This document shows, piece after piece, positions 18,788 to 28,663 of a stretch of DNA of 64,000 nt. Under the pieces are notes generated by a model. That model was not told where the DNA came from and searched no databases. It saw only the letters and a program-made list of their open reading frames with translations. Source of the DNA: Prescottella sp. R16 (GTDB lineage: Bacteria; Actinomycetota; Actinomycetes; Mycobacteriales; Mycobacteriaceae); NCBI RefSeq assembly GCF_030656875.1, contig NZ_CP130943.1, forward strand, positions 3,224,001 through 3,288,000, read 5' to 3'. Numbering within the stretch: position 1 is the first letter of the stretch; every line of letters begins with the position of its first letter. A program made the position numbers and the translations under genes.

Positions 18788-19469
18788 TCGCGGCACGCCG
18801 GTACCGCTGCGCCACGAGGTCGGCGATCGCGTCGTGCGCACCGAGCGGGGCAGCGATCCCGTCGGCCCCGGCGTCGGCGAGTCGGGTGTGGAAGTGGCCG
18901 GGCGCCAACAGGTACGACGCGACGAACACCCGCTCCTCCCCCGCGGCCCGCAGCGTCTGCACGGCATCGGCGACGGTCGGTGACCCGGTCGCGATGTAGC
19001 CGACCGGGACATCGCGGCGCACCCGCGCCGCCAGCATCGCGGCGGCCCGTCGCACATCGTGTCGGGCTCGTGGATCCGACGATCCCGCCGCTGCCAGTAC
19101 TACGGAATCTCCGGGGTACCATCCGGATTCGCGTAGCCGGTACTCGAGGATCCGGGCGAGGGCCGGGTCCGGACCGAGCGCGCGGGTGACCGTCACCCGC
19201 CGGTGCCCGGACGCCGCCACCTCGCGCGGCACATCGGTGTGTACGTGGTAGCCGGACGCCAGGAATGCCGGCACCAGCACCGCGGGCCCGGTGAGATCCG
19301 ACAGCACTTCGGCGGGCGACGGACCCAGCACGTCGACGAACGCGGTCCGTACCGCGCCCACCCGGGCGGCGACCGCGTCCGCGAGGGCCGCCACGGTGTC
19401 GACGCCGGCCCGGCTGCGGGTGCCGTGCGCGACGAGCACCGGAGCCGGGGACACCGCCGGCCCGGTCAT
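18741..19469 (-). CDS. CbiX/SirB-type sirohydrochlorin chelatase
   Basis: A 242-residue protein with two CbiX halves. The first begins VLVAHGTRSRAG with the metal-site histidine, and the second contains YLLAPGHFHTRL. This family inserts iron (siroheme) or cobalt into sirohydrochlorin. In an operon with nitrite reductase the iron reaction, giving siroheme for NirB, is the better guess. ATG at 19469 overlaps the stop of the hemD fusion gene as ATGA. Last gene of the nitrate operon; the same neighbour pair exists as Rv0259c-Rv0260c in M. tuberculosis. Confidence 0.85.
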   Translation of the reverse strand: MTGPAVSPAPVLVAHGTRSRAGVDTVAALADAVAARVGAVRTAFVDVLGPSPAEVLSDLTGPAVLVPAFLASGYHVHTDVPREVAASGHRRVTVTRALGPDPALARILEYRLRESGWYPGDSVVLAAAGSSDPRARHDVRRAAAMLAARVRRDVPVGYIATGSPTVADAVQTLRAAGEERVFVASYLLAPGHFHTRLADAGADGIAAPLGAHDAIADLVAQRYRRAAISSRTPPAARRSTVP

Positions 19470-20620
19470 CGGGCACCGACCGCGAGCAGCCGGTCGTAGT
19501 CGTCGGGGGCGATCGCCAGCCGGTACCCGCGTTTGACGACGGTCTGCACGGCGGCGGGGGCTCCGAGTGCGCTGCGCAGCCGGGCGATCGCGGTCTCCAC
19601 GGCGTGCGGGTCGTCGCTGCCGCCGGGCAGTGCCGCCAGCAGGTCCGCACGGGTCACCACCATGCCCGGCTGTTCGACGAGCCGGTTCAGCAGTGCCATG
19701 GTGGCGGGCGAGAGCGATTTCACGGCGCCGTCGACGACGACGCAGGTGCCGCGCACGCTCAGCTCGTGTTCCCCGGCCCGGATCGGCACCGCCCGCCGCG
19801 GCAACTCGTCCGCGATGTGCCGGGCCAACGCCCCCAGCCGGGACCGAGCGGGCATCGTGGTCGGTACGCCGAGGGCCGTCAACGGTGCAGCCGTCACCGC
19901 CCCCACGCACACGGCCGCGGCCCGCCCACCGAATCCGGCCAGCAGGTCGTCGAGCACACCGGTCTCGTCGGCGCGCTCCAGCATCGACGCCACCGCTGGT
20001 GCACTCGTGAACGCGACCGCGTCCAACCCTCCCGATCGGACGCCCGCGATCACCTGGTCGAGCGCGGCGGGGTCGTCGGGTCGTGTCCACCGGTACACCG
20101 GGACCGGCACGACGTCGGCGCCGGCGGCCCGCAGGACCGCGACCACGTCCGGGGTCGGTTCCCACCGCGTCGTCTCTCCGTGTAGTTGCACCGCGATACG
20201 CAGTCCCGAAACGCCTTCGGCGAGGAGACGGTCGAGCATTTCCGGTGACGACTCCGACTGCGGAGCCCAGTCCTCCCGCAGATCCGCGGCCCGCACCGCC
20301 CCCTTCGCCTTGGGGCCGCGGGCGACGATCCGGCTCGCGCCGAGCACCCCGAGCAACTGCTCGGCGCGTCCCCGTCCTTCCGCCGCACCGATCCAGCCAC
20401 GGAATCCGACGGCGGTCATCGCGACCGTGATGTCGGGCGGGTTCGCGATCACCTCGTCGGTGGCGCGGGCCAGGCCGGTGTCGTCGGCGAGCGGAACGAT
20501 ACGGATCGCCGGTGCGTGCAGCACGGTGGCGCCGCGCCGTTCGAGCAGCGTCGCGAACTCCTCCGCCCGCCGCGCCGCCGTCACCGCGACGGTGAACCCC
20601 AGCAGTTCCGATCCCGTCAC
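19466..20620 (-). CDS. Uroporphyrinogen-III synthase fused to OmpR-type winged-helix domain
   Basis: A 384-residue protein. About residues 1-265 have the two-lobed HemD fold (GFTVAVTAARRAEEFATLL; DAVAFTSAPAV), which closes hydroxymethylbilane to uroporphyrinogen III. Residues about 285-380 are an OmpR/PhoB-type DNA-binding domain (LSPATMALLNRL, then VETAIARLRSALG and VVKRGYRL). The same fusion exists as Rv0260c. It may be a regulator sensing a tetrapyrrole rather than, or as well as, an enzyme. GTG at 20620 overlaps the nirD stop as GTGA. Confidence 0.85.
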   Translation of the reverse strand: MTGSELLGFTVAVTAARRAEEFATLLERRGATVLHAPAIRIVPLADDTGLARATDEVIANPPDITVAMTAVGFRGWIGAAEGRGRAEQLLGVLGASRIVARGPKAKGAVRAADLREDWAPQSESSPEMLDRLLAEGVSGLRIAVQLHGETTRWEPTPDVVAVLRAAGADVVPVPVYRWTRPDDPAALDQVIAGVRSGGLDAVAFTSAPAVASMLERADETGVLDDLLAGFGGRAAAVCVGAVTAAPLTALGVPTTMPARSRLGALARHIADELPRRAVPIRAGEHELSVRGTCVVVDGAVKSLSPATMALLNRLVEQPGMVVTRADLLAALPGGSDDPHAVETAIARLRSALGAPAAVQTVVKRGYRLAIAPDDYDRLLAVGAR

Positions 20621-21030
20621 CCGCGGCCCCCGCGCCCCGTGCCGGCGAACGTGCGACTGTGCACCTGCACCACACCGGCCCACACCCGGACGTCGTACAC
20701 CGGCAGGCGCACCGATTCGTCGTCGAGGCAACGTCCGTCGACGAGCGAGAACACCTGCTTGAGCAGTGGTGACGCGACGGTCGGTTCGCCGCCACGGTCC
20801 CCGACCAGGCCGCGGGAGATCACCGCGGCCCGCGCGAACGGGTCGATGTTGCCGACGGCCCGCAACGATCCGTCGTCGAGCCGGAACAACGCCACCTGCT
20901 CGCCGCCCCGCAGCAGCACCGCCACACCGCATCCGGGGACGAGGCTGCTCAGCGGGCATGCGGACGTCCAGGCACTCCGGCCCTCCGGGGCGTCGTCGGT
21001 CGTCACGGTCGTGATCTCGAGAATGGTCAT
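20617..21030 (-). CDS. nirD: Nitrite reductase small subunit NirD
   Basis: A 137-residue Rieske-fold protein of the NirD type: WTSACPLSSLVPGCGVAVLL at the N-terminus, VASPLLKQVFSLVDGRCLDD near the middle, and no complete Cys-His/Cys-His cluster motif, as usual for NirD. It partners NirB in the NADH-dependent reduction of nitrite to ammonium in the cytoplasm. ATG at 21030 is preceded by GGGAGGA at good spacing. It lies 107 bases after nirB. Confidence 0.9.
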   Translation of the reverse strand: MTILEITTVTTDDAPEGRSAWTSACPLSSLVPGCGVAVLLRGGEQVALFRLDDGSLRAVGNIDPFARAAVISRGLVGDRGGEPTVASPLLKQVFSLVDGRCLDDESVRLPVYDVRVWAGVVQVHSRTFAGTGRGGRG

Positions 21031-21137
21031 CACGGTCCTCCCTGTGGCTGCAGCACGTCGCCGACTGCAGGACTCCATTTCTACGAAACGGGTGTTACTC
21101 CCGCGTTAAGGGCCGATTCCCGCGCGGTAAGGAGTCG

Positions 21138-23638
21138 TCACGAGGCCGGCACGGTGGGCATGCCCATCAGGACCGGCGTCTTGCGGGCACCCGTGTCGTC
21201 GAAGACGACCGTCGGGTCCGCGGTCTCCGGGGCGTTGACGAAGGACACGAACCGCGACAGTTTCTCCGGGTCGTCGAGGACCCCCGCCCATTCGTCCCGG
21301 TAGCCGTCGACGTGCCTGGCCATCGCCGCCTCGAGGTCGTCGGCGATACCGAGGGCGTCGTCGCACACGACGGCCTTCAGATGGTCGAGGCCACCGTCGA
21401 GGGCGTCGAGCCACGGCGCGGTGCGCTGCAACCGGTCGGCGGTGCGGATGTAGAACATGAGGAACCGGTCGATGTACCGCACCAGGGTCGCGTCGTCGAG
21501 GCCGCCGGCGAGCAGTTGCGCATGTTTGGGCGACTGTCCGCCGTTGCCGCACACGTACAGGTTCCAGCCGTTCTCGGTGGCGATGACGCCGACGTCCTTG
21601 CCTCGGGCCTCCGCGCATTCCCGTGCGCACCCGGACACCCCGAACTTGAGTTTGTGCGGCGACCGCAGGCCGCGATACCGCAGTTCGAGGGCGACGGCCG
21701 TGCCCACGGAGTCCTGCACCCCGTACCGGCACCACGTCGACCCGACGCAGCTCTTCACCGTCCGCAACGACTTGCCGTACGCCTGACCGGATTCCATGCC
21801 GGCGTCGACGAGCCGACGCCAGATCAGCGGCAACTGTTCGACGCGCGCCCCGAACAGGTCGATGCGCTGCCCACCGGTCATCTTCACGTACAGGCCGAAG
21901 TCGCGGGCCACCTCACCGATCACGATCAGCTGCTCGGGGTGCATTCGCCGCCGGGCATCCGCGGCACCACCGAGTACGTGCCGTTGCGCTGGATGTTCGC
22001 CAGGAAGTGGTCGTTGGTGTCCTGCAGTCCGGCCTGCTGCCGGTGCAGGATGTGGTCCGAGTCGGTGGACGCGAGGATCGACGCGACCACCGGTTTGCAG
22101 ATGTCGCAGCCGGAACCCGTGCCGTACTTGGTGATCAGTGCCGAGAACGTGCGGATCCCGGTGGCCTGGACCACCTGGAACAGTTCGGCCCGCGACTGGG
22201 AGAAGTGCTCGCACAGTGCCTTCGGCAGCTCCACCCCCGACGACGCGAGCAGTTGCTTCACTGTCGGCAGGCAGCCGCCGCACGTGGTGCCGGCACTGGT
22301 GCACGCCTTGACCGTGGCGATGTCGCACGCGCCGCCGGTGATGGCGTCGCAGATCTGCCCCTTGGTGACGGCGTTGCACGAGCACACCTGGGCGTCGTCG
22401 GGAAGTGTTCCGGCCCCGGGCTTCTCACCGGACGGGGAGATCAGGGCCGCCGGGTCGCCGGGCAGTTCACGTCCGACGAGGGGGCGCAGCGACCCGTACG
22501 CCGACGCGTCACCGACGAGGATGCCACCGAGCAGGGTGCGGGCGTCGTCGGAGACGACGAGTTTGGCGTAGGTGCCCTTCGCGGCGTCGGACAGCACCAC
22601 CTCGAGGGCGCCGGGCGTGGCCGCGTGGACGTCACCGAAACTCGCGACGTCCACGCCGAGGAGCTTGAGTTTGGTCGACAGGTCGGCACCGGGGAACACC
22701 GCGTCCCCGCCGAGGAGCCGGTCGGCGACCACCTCCGCGGTGGTGTAGCCGGGGGCGACGAGCCCGTAGCAGCGGCCCTCGACGGCGGCGCACTCGCCGA
22801 CCGCGAAAACGTCCGGATCCGAGGTGACACAGCCACTGTCGGTGAGGACGCCGCCGCGTTCGGCGATCTCGAGGCCCGCGGCGCGGGCCAGCGTGTCGCG
22901 GGGGCGCACCCCGGCCGAGAACACCAGCAGGGCCGCGTCGATCACCGCGCCGTCGGACAGTTCCACGCGCAGCCCGGCGGGCCCGTCGGTGATCGACGCG
23001 ACCCCCGCCCCGGTGTGCAGGTGCAGGCCGAGGTCGGTGACCAGCCGGGCGAGAACCCGACCGCCGCCCTCGTCGACCTGCAGTGGCATGAGCCGCTGGT
23101 TGTGTTCGACGACGTGCGGTGTCATACCCAACTGCCGCAACGCGTTCGCCGCCTCGAGGCCGAGGAGACCGCCACCGATCACGACACCGGCGGCGCCGGG
23201 GGCGGCGGATTCGGCGCCGGCCCGGATCCCGTCGAGGTCGCTCGGGGTGCGGTACACGAAACACCGGTCGTGGTCGTGACCGGGCACCGGCGGGACGAAC
23301 GGGTACGAGCCGGTCGCCAGGACCAGCGCGTCGTAGCCGAGGATCTCGCCGTCCGAGGTGGTGACGGTGCGGGCCGCGCGGTCGATCGACTCGGCCGCCG
23401 TCCCCACCCGCAGATCGACGGCGGTGTCACCGTCGAAGTCGTTGCCCGCCAACGCCAGTTCCGCCGCATCCCACGATCCGACGTACGACGACAGCGCCAC
23501 CCGGTCGTAGGCGGGCAGCGTTTCCTCGCACAGCACCGTCACCGCCCAGGTGCCGGCGTCGTCCCGTGCCCGCAGTGCCTCCACGAACCGGTGTCCCACC
23601 ATGCCGTGTCCGATGACGATCGCGGTCTTCGCGTTCAT
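21138..23638 (-). pseudogene. nirB: Nitrite reductase large subunit NirB, interrupted by a 1-base frameshift
   Basis: The protein is readable in two frames. Frame 1 starts at ATG 23638 and holds the FAD/NADH part (IVIGHGMVGHRFVEAL), the 2Fe-2S domain (CSCNAVTKGQICD, then CGGC) and the start of the siroheme part, then runs into TGA at 21926-21928 after MPGGECTP. Frame 2 continues with PEQLIVIGEVARDFG, siroheme/4Fe-4S cysteines CVGSTWC and CARECAEARG, and ends at 21138. The join needs one extra base in the ACCCCGAG stretch at about 21933-21940. Total length is then about 834 codons, normal for NirB. Either a sequencing or assembly error in a C-run or a true mutation; an ATG at 21944 could restart the second part (268 residues). 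Confidence 0.88.
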
Positions 23639-25140
23639 GCCGCACCTTCCTTCCGTTCCGGTCCTGTGTCCTGTTCGGTGTTCTCGTCGCCGGTGCTCCC
23701 GCTGTGGGGATCCGTCGTGCGCAGCCAGCCGCAGATCCCGTCGACCGCGGAGCCGCAGCCGCCGCACCCCGTCGTGGCGCGGGTCGCGGACGCGAGCGCC
23801 GCAACCGTGCGGGCACCGGCCCGCCAGGCCGTCGTCAGATCCGATTTGGTGACCGAGTTGCAGCGGCAGATCACCGCGCTGCCCGGCATACCCGCGGGGC
23901 TCACCGCGTCCGTCGCCGCCCCGGCCCGGCCGGTCAGCAACGTCATCCGGTCCCGCGGTACCGGCAGCCCGGCGTCGAACAACTGGGTGACGACGCCGAC
24001 GGTGTCGGGGCAGCCGAGCAGGACGGCCCCGACGATCCGGTCGCCGGCGACGACGAGTTTGCCGTAGCGGCCGCGCGCCGGGTCGGCGACGACGAGCACG
24101 TCACGGTCCGGGTCGTGCAGGTCCGCGTCGACCTCCCCCATCGACGCCAGATCGATGTCGTGCGCCTTCAGCCGGGTCAGGGCCGGGGTGCCCGGGTAGT
24201 CGGCGTCCGGGTCGGTGCCGGTGATGCGGTCGGCCACCACCGCGGCCTGCTCCCAGCCCGGCTGCACCAGGCCGTACACCTCGCCGCGATGCTGCGCGCA
24301 CTCCCCGATCGCCCACACGTGCGGGATGCTGGTGCGCAGGGCGTCGTCGACGACGATGCCGTGGTCGACGCCGATCCCCGCGGCCCGGGCCAGGGTGGTG
24401 TCGGGCCGGATGCCCGCCGCGAGCACCACCAGGTCGGCGGGCAGGACGGTGCCGTCTCCGAGGACCAGGGACCGTCCGGAGCCGCCACCGCGCACCGCCA
24501 CCGCGCGCCGCTCGAGCAGCATGCGCACCCCGAGTCCGGTGAGGGTGCGGGTGAGGATCCGGCCGGCACCGTCGTCGAGCTGGCGTTCCATCGGCACCGC
24601 CTTGGGGTGCACGACGGTGACGTCGGCGCCGCGCAGCAGCAGCCCGCGGGCCGCCTCGAGCCCCAGCAGGCCGCCGCCGAGGACCACGGCCCGGCATCCC
24701 GGCCCCGCCGCCGCGGCGATGCGGTCGCAGTCGTCGACCGTCCGGAACGCGACGGTCCGCGGATCGTCCGGGTCGGCGCCGTCGATCTGCGGCACGAACG
24801 GGGTACTGCCGGTGGCCAGCACCAGGTCGTCCCAGCCGAGGACGGTGCCGTCGTCGCAGTGCACGACACGGCCGGCGGTGTCGACGCCCGTCACCCGCAC
24901 CCCGGTCCGGACGTCGACGTGGTTCCGGGACCACCAGTCGTCGGGACGCAACCGGGTGTCGCGGGCGGTGATGCTGCCCGCCAGCACGTTCGACAGCAGG
25001 ATCCGGTTGTAGGCGGCCCGGGGTTCCGCCCCGACCACCGTCACCGCGAGCCGCCCCCGACTCGGCTCGCGGCGACGCAGTTCCTCGGCCAGGCGCGCCC
25101 CGGCCATCCCGTTGCCGACGATCACCACGCGGCGCGTCAC
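23635..25140 (-). CDS. NasB/NirB-like FAD oxidoreductase with BFD 2Fe-2S domain
   Basis: A 501-residue flavoprotein. FAD and NAD(P) Rossmann motifs (VVIVGNGMAGARLAEEL; VVLGGGLLGLEAARGL) occupy about 1-300, and the C-terminus has a BFD-type 2Fe-2S domain with CRCNSVTKSDL and TGCGGC. It is related to the N-terminal half of NirB but lacks the siroheme part. In an operon with nasA it is the likely electron carrier from NADH to nitrate reductase. GTG at 25140 overlaps the nasA stop (GTGA) and its own stop overlaps the nirB start (ATGA). Confidence 0.85.
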   Translation of the reverse strand: MTRRVVIVGNGMAGARLAEELRRREPSRGRLAVTVVGAEPRAAYNRILLSNVLAGSITARDTRLRPDDWWSRNHVDVRTGVRVTGVDTAGRVVHCDDGTVLGWDDLVLATGSTPFVPQIDGADPDDPRTVAFRTVDDCDRIAAAAGPGCRAVVLGGGLLGLEAARGLLLRGADVTVVHPKAVPMERQLDDGAGRILTRTLTGLGVRMLLERRAVAVRGGGSGRSLVLGDGTVLPADLVVLAAGIRPDTTLARAAGIGVDHGIVVDDALRTSIPHVWAIGECAQHRGEVYGLVQPGWEQAAVVADRITGTDPDADYPGTPALTRLKAHDIDLASMGEVDADLHDPDRDVLVVADPARGRYGKLVVAGDRIVGAVLLGCPDTVGVVTQLFDAGLPVPRDRMTLLTGRAGAATDAVSPAGMPGSAVICRCNSVTKSDLTTAWRAGARTVAALASATRATTGCGGCGSAVDGICGWLRTTDPHSGSTGDENTEQDTGPERKEGAA

Positions 25141-27266
25141 GACGGCATCCGATCTTCCGGCGCCGCCGGGGCCGGCTCCAGCCGGACCGCGCACACCTTG
25201 AACTCCGGCATCCGGCTCGTCGGGTCGAGTGCCGGGTTGGTGAGCAGGTTGGCCCGCGCGTCCCCGGGAAAGTGGAACGGCAGGAACACGGTGTCGAGCC
25301 GCATCGTGTCGTCGCAGCGGACCACGGCGGCGACCCGGCCGCGCCGGCCGATCACGGCGGCATCCTCGCCGTCGCGCACCCCGGCCCGGGCCGCGGTGTC
25401 GGGATGCACCTGCACGAACATCGGCCCGGCCGCGGACACCAACTCCGTGACGCGGCGGGTCTGCGCCCCCGACTGGTAGTGCGCCAGAACACGTCCCGTC
25501 GTCGCGACGAGCGGGAACTCGCTGTCGGCCGGCTCGGCGGGGCCACGATGCTCGACGGCCGTGAACCGGGCCCGGCCGTCGGCGGTGGCGAACCGGTCGA
25601 GGAACAGTCGCGGCGTGCCGGGGTGGCCGGTGTCGGGGCACGGCCAGTGCAGAGCCTCCCCCGCCTCGAGCCGGCCGTACGTGACGCCCGCGTAGTCGGC
25701 CTTTCCACCGGCCGACGCGCGCCGCAGTTCCTCGAACACCACCTCGGGTTCGGCCGGGAACCGCTCCGCCGGCTGCCCGAGACGAACAGCCAAGGCACGC
25801 AACACCTCCAGTTCGCTGCGCGGGCCGGCCGGCGGGTCGATCCCCCGGCGGCGGCGCAGGATCCGGCCCTCGAGGCTCGTCACCGTGCCCTCCTCCTCGG
25901 CCCACTGCAGCACCGGCAGCACCACGTCGGCCGCCGCGGCGGTCTCCGAGAGGACGAAGTCGCACACCACCAGCAGGTCCAGGGAACGCAGCCGCTCGAC
26001 GACGTGCCCGGCCCGCGGCGCCGACACCGCGAGGTTCGCGCCGTGCACCAGCAGGGCGCGCGGCCCGTCGGGGCGGCCGAGGGCGTCGAGCAGTTCGTAC
26101 GCGCTGCGGCCCGGGCCGGGAAGCTCGCCCGGGTCGATCCCCCACACCCGCGCAACATGTTCGCGGGCACCGGGATCGGTGATGCTGCGGTAGCCGGGCA
26201 GCTGGTCCGCCTTCTGCCCGTGCTCGCGTCCGCCCTGCCCGTTGCCCTGCCCGGTGACCGCGCCGTAACCGCTGCCGCGGCGTCCCGGCAGACCCAGGGT
26301 GAGGGCCAGCGCGATCCACGCGGAGACGGTGTCGGTGCCGGACGCGTGCTGCTCGGTGCCGCGCGCGGTGAGCACGTAGGCGCCGGTGTCGCGGCGCCGC
26401 GACCGGGACAGGGTCTCCACGGTCCGGCGCAGCGCGGCGACGGGCACGCCGGTGACCCGCTCGGTGCGTTCCGGCCACCACTGTGCGGCCGCGCACCAGA
26501 CGTCGTCGAAACCTGTTGTGCGCGAGTCGAGATACTCACGGTCGAGGTGGCCGTCGGTGACCGCGACGTGCAGCAGGCCGAGGGCGAGCGGCAGATCGGT
26601 GCCGGGGGCGAGTTGCAGGTGCAGGCCACCGCCCGCGAGTGCCCGCTCGGCGGTGGCGGTGCGGCGCGGGTCCACGACGATCAGCCCACCGGCGTCGACG
26701 GCGGACGCGAGATGCCCGAGCAGCGGCGGCATGGTCTCGGCGACGTTCCCGCCGGCCAGCAGGATCGCCTTCGCCGGCGACAGATCCGACACCGGGAACG
26801 GCAGCCCACGGTCGAGTCCGAAGGCCCGGTTGCCGGCCGCCGCGGCCGACGACATGCAGAACCGTCCGTTGTAGTCGATGTTCGACGTGCCGAGCGCGAC
26901 CCGCGCGAACTTCCCCAACTGGTAGGCCTTCTCGTTGGTGAGACCGCCGCCGCCGAACACCGCGACGGCGTCCCGACCGCCCACGGCCTGCGCGGCCCGG
27001 ATGTCGTCGGCGACGCGGTCGAGGGCGTCGTCCCACGATGCCGGACGCAGTCCCCCGGCCGTCCGGACCAGAGGTGCGGTGAGCCGGTCCGGGTGCCGCA
27101 GCAGTTCGGCGCTCGTCCAGCCCTTCTGGCACAGGCCGCCGCGGTTGGTGGGGAATCGGCGACCGGTGACGGTGACGGCGGCGGCCGATCGGGTCAGGGT
27201 CATCGCGCACTGCAGGCCGCAGTACGGGCAGTGCGTGTCGGTGGGAGCTGCGGTCGCTGCGGTCAC
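25137..27266 (-). CDS. nasA: Assimilatory nitrate reductase catalytic subunit NasA
   Basis: A 709-residue molybdopterin oxidoreductase. The N-terminal 4Fe-4S motif reads HCPYCGLQC and later GLCQKGW; the probable Mo-ligand cysteine lies in GRFCMSSAAA; the C-terminal molydopterin-dinucleotide-binding domain contains ATTGRVLAHYQSGAQTRR. This is the cytoplasmic bis-MGD enzyme that reduces nitrate to nitrite for assimilation; there is no Tat signal. GTG at 27266 overlaps the narK stop as GTGA. Cofactor supply would come from MobA-MoeA in the same region. Confidence 0.92.
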   Translation of the reverse strand: MTAATAAPTDTHCPYCGLQCAMTLTRSAAAVTVTGRRFPTNRGGLCQKGWTSAELLRHPDRLTAPLVRTAGGLRPASWDDALDRVADDIRAAQAVGGRDAVAVFGGGGLTNEKAYQLGKFARVALGTSNIDYNGRFCMSSAAAAGNRAFGLDRGLPFPVSDLSPAKAILLAGGNVAETMPPLLGHLASAVDAGGLIVVDPRRTATAERALAGGGLHLQLAPGTDLPLALGLLHVAVTDGHLDREYLDSRTTGFDDVWCAAAQWWPERTERVTGVPVAALRRTVETLSRSRRRDTGAYVLTARGTEQHASGTDTVSAWIALALTLGLPGRRGSGYGAVTGQGNGQGGREHGQKADQLPGYRSITDPGAREHVARVWGIDPGELPGPGRSAYELLDALGRPDGPRALLVHGANLAVSAPRAGHVVERLRSLDLLVVCDFVLSETAAAADVVLPVLQWAEEEGTVTSLEGRILRRRRGIDPPAGPRSELEVLRALAVRLGQPAERFPAEPEVVFEELRRASAGGKADYAGVTYGRLEAGEALHWPCPDTGHPGTPRLFLDRFATADGRARFTAVEHRGPAEPADSEFPLVATTGRVLAHYQSGAQTRRVTELVSAAGPMFVQVHPDTAARAGVRDGEDAAVIGRRGRVAAVVRCDDTMRLDTVFLPFHFPGDARANLLTNPALDPTSRMPEFKVCAVRLEPAPAAPEDRMPS

Positions 27267-28663
27267 AATGTCACCGGAACCGGTTCGGCGGCACTGTCGT
27301 TCGCGACGGGACGGCGCACGAACACCGCCCAGGTGAGAGCCCCGCACACGATGTAGAAGCCGAGGAACACCCAGAACGCGAGGGTCGCCGACGCGGCCGC
27401 ACCCCCGTACGACGCCCGCAGTACCAGGTTGATGCCGACGCCGCCGAGGCCACCGATGGCGCCCGCGAAGCCGATGAGTGCGCCGGACAGGTTCTGGGCG
27501 CGGGCGTCGAAGATAGACGGGATCAGCTTGTACACCGAGCCGTTGCCGAGACCGGACAGCACGAACAGGGCCACGAACCCGGCCACGAGCACGGCCAGGG
27601 TCGCACCGGACGCCGCACCGGGGGTGGCGTCGTCGATCGTGGACGCGGTGACCAGGACGGCTGCGGCCGCGGTCATGCCCGCGAACGTCCACAGGGTGAT
27701 CCGGCCGCCGCCGATCCGGTCGGCGAGCCGGCCGCCGATCGGGCGGGCGATCGACCCGAGCAGCGGGCCGACGAACGCGATCTGCGCGGCGTGCAGTGCG
27801 GCCTGCGCCGGGGTGTCGCCGCCGGCGAGGAAGTTGATCTGCAGGACCTGCCCGAACGCGAAGCTGAATCCGATGAACGAACCGAACGTGCCGATGTAGA
27901 GGAAGCTCACGATCCACGAGTCCCGCACCTTCAGTGCGTCGCGCATCGACCGCAGGTCGGCGGTCTGCCCGTCGAGGTTGTCCATGAACAGGGCCGCGCC
28001 GACCGCCGCGACCGCGATGAACACCAGGTAGATCGCGCACACCAGGTACGGCGCGGTGGTGCCGGCGGTCGCGATCACCAGCAGGCCCACCAGTTGGATC
28101 GCGGGTACCCCGATGTTGCCGCCGCCCGCGTTGAGCCCGAGCGCCCACCCCTTGAGCCGCTGCGGATAGAACGCATTGATGTTCGTCATCGACGACGCGA
28201 AATTGCCGCCACCGACACCGGCCGTGGCCGCCACCAGCAGCAACGTCGTGTACGACGCCCCCGGATGCGTCACGAACCACAACGCGAGCAGCGCCGGCAC
28301 CAGCAGCAGGACCGCACTGAACACTGTCCAGTTGCGGCCGCCGAAGCGGGCCGTCGCCACCGTGTACGGGATGCGGAGCAGCGACCCGACGAGAGTGGGC
28401 ACCGCGACGAGGAAGAACTTGCCGGCCGCGTCGATCCCGAACACGTCGGCCGGCATGAACAACACCATCACCGACCAGATCGACCAGATCGAGAACCCGA
28501 CGTGCTCGGCGATCACCGACCAGATCAGGTTGCGCCGCGCGATCTCCTTACCGCCTGCCTCCCAGGCGTCGACGTCCTCGGGATCCCAGTGCTCGATCCG
28601 GTGGCGTCGCACCACCGGTTGCTGCGGGGTCGATGTCTCGGACCGATCGGAAAGTGTGGTCAC
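27263..28663 (-). CDS. narK: NarK-family nitrate/nitrite transporter
   Basis: A 466-residue major facilitator protein with about 12 membrane segments. NarK signatures are visible: the Gly-rich segment TAGVGGGNFASSMTNINAFYP and a second glycine stretch GLGNGSVYKLIPSIF with GFAGAIGGLGGVGINL. It would import nitrate or export nitrite. GTG at 28663 follows GTAGGAGG. First gene of the nitrate operon, so the promoter should lie in 28664-28801; a -10-like TACCTT is visible there on the minus strand and an imperfect dyad TGTGACC-N4-GGTCA at about 28730-28745, but I could not fit a clean GlnR box. Confidence 0.9.
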   Translation of the reverse strand: MTTLSDRSETSTPQQPVVRRHRIEHWDPEDVDAWEAGGKEIARRNLIWSVIAEHVGFSIWSIWSVMVLFMPADVFGIDAAGKFFLVAVPTLVGSLLRIPYTVATARFGGRNWTVFSAVLLLVPALLALWFVTHPGASYTTLLLVAATAGVGGGNFASSMTNINAFYPQRLKGWALGLNAGGGNIGVPAIQLVGLLVIATAGTTAPYLVCAIYLVFIAVAAVGAALFMDNLDGQTADLRSMRDALKVRDSWIVSFLYIGTFGSFIGFSFAFGQVLQINFLAGGDTPAQAALHAAQIAFVGPLLGSIARPIGGRLADRIGGGRITLWTFAGMTAAAAVLVTASTIDDATPGAASGATLAVLVAGFVALFVLSGLGNGSVYKLIPSIFDARAQNLSGALIGFAGAIGGLGGVGINLVLRASYGGAAASATLAFWVFLGFYIVCGALTWAVFVRRPVANDSAAEPVPVTL

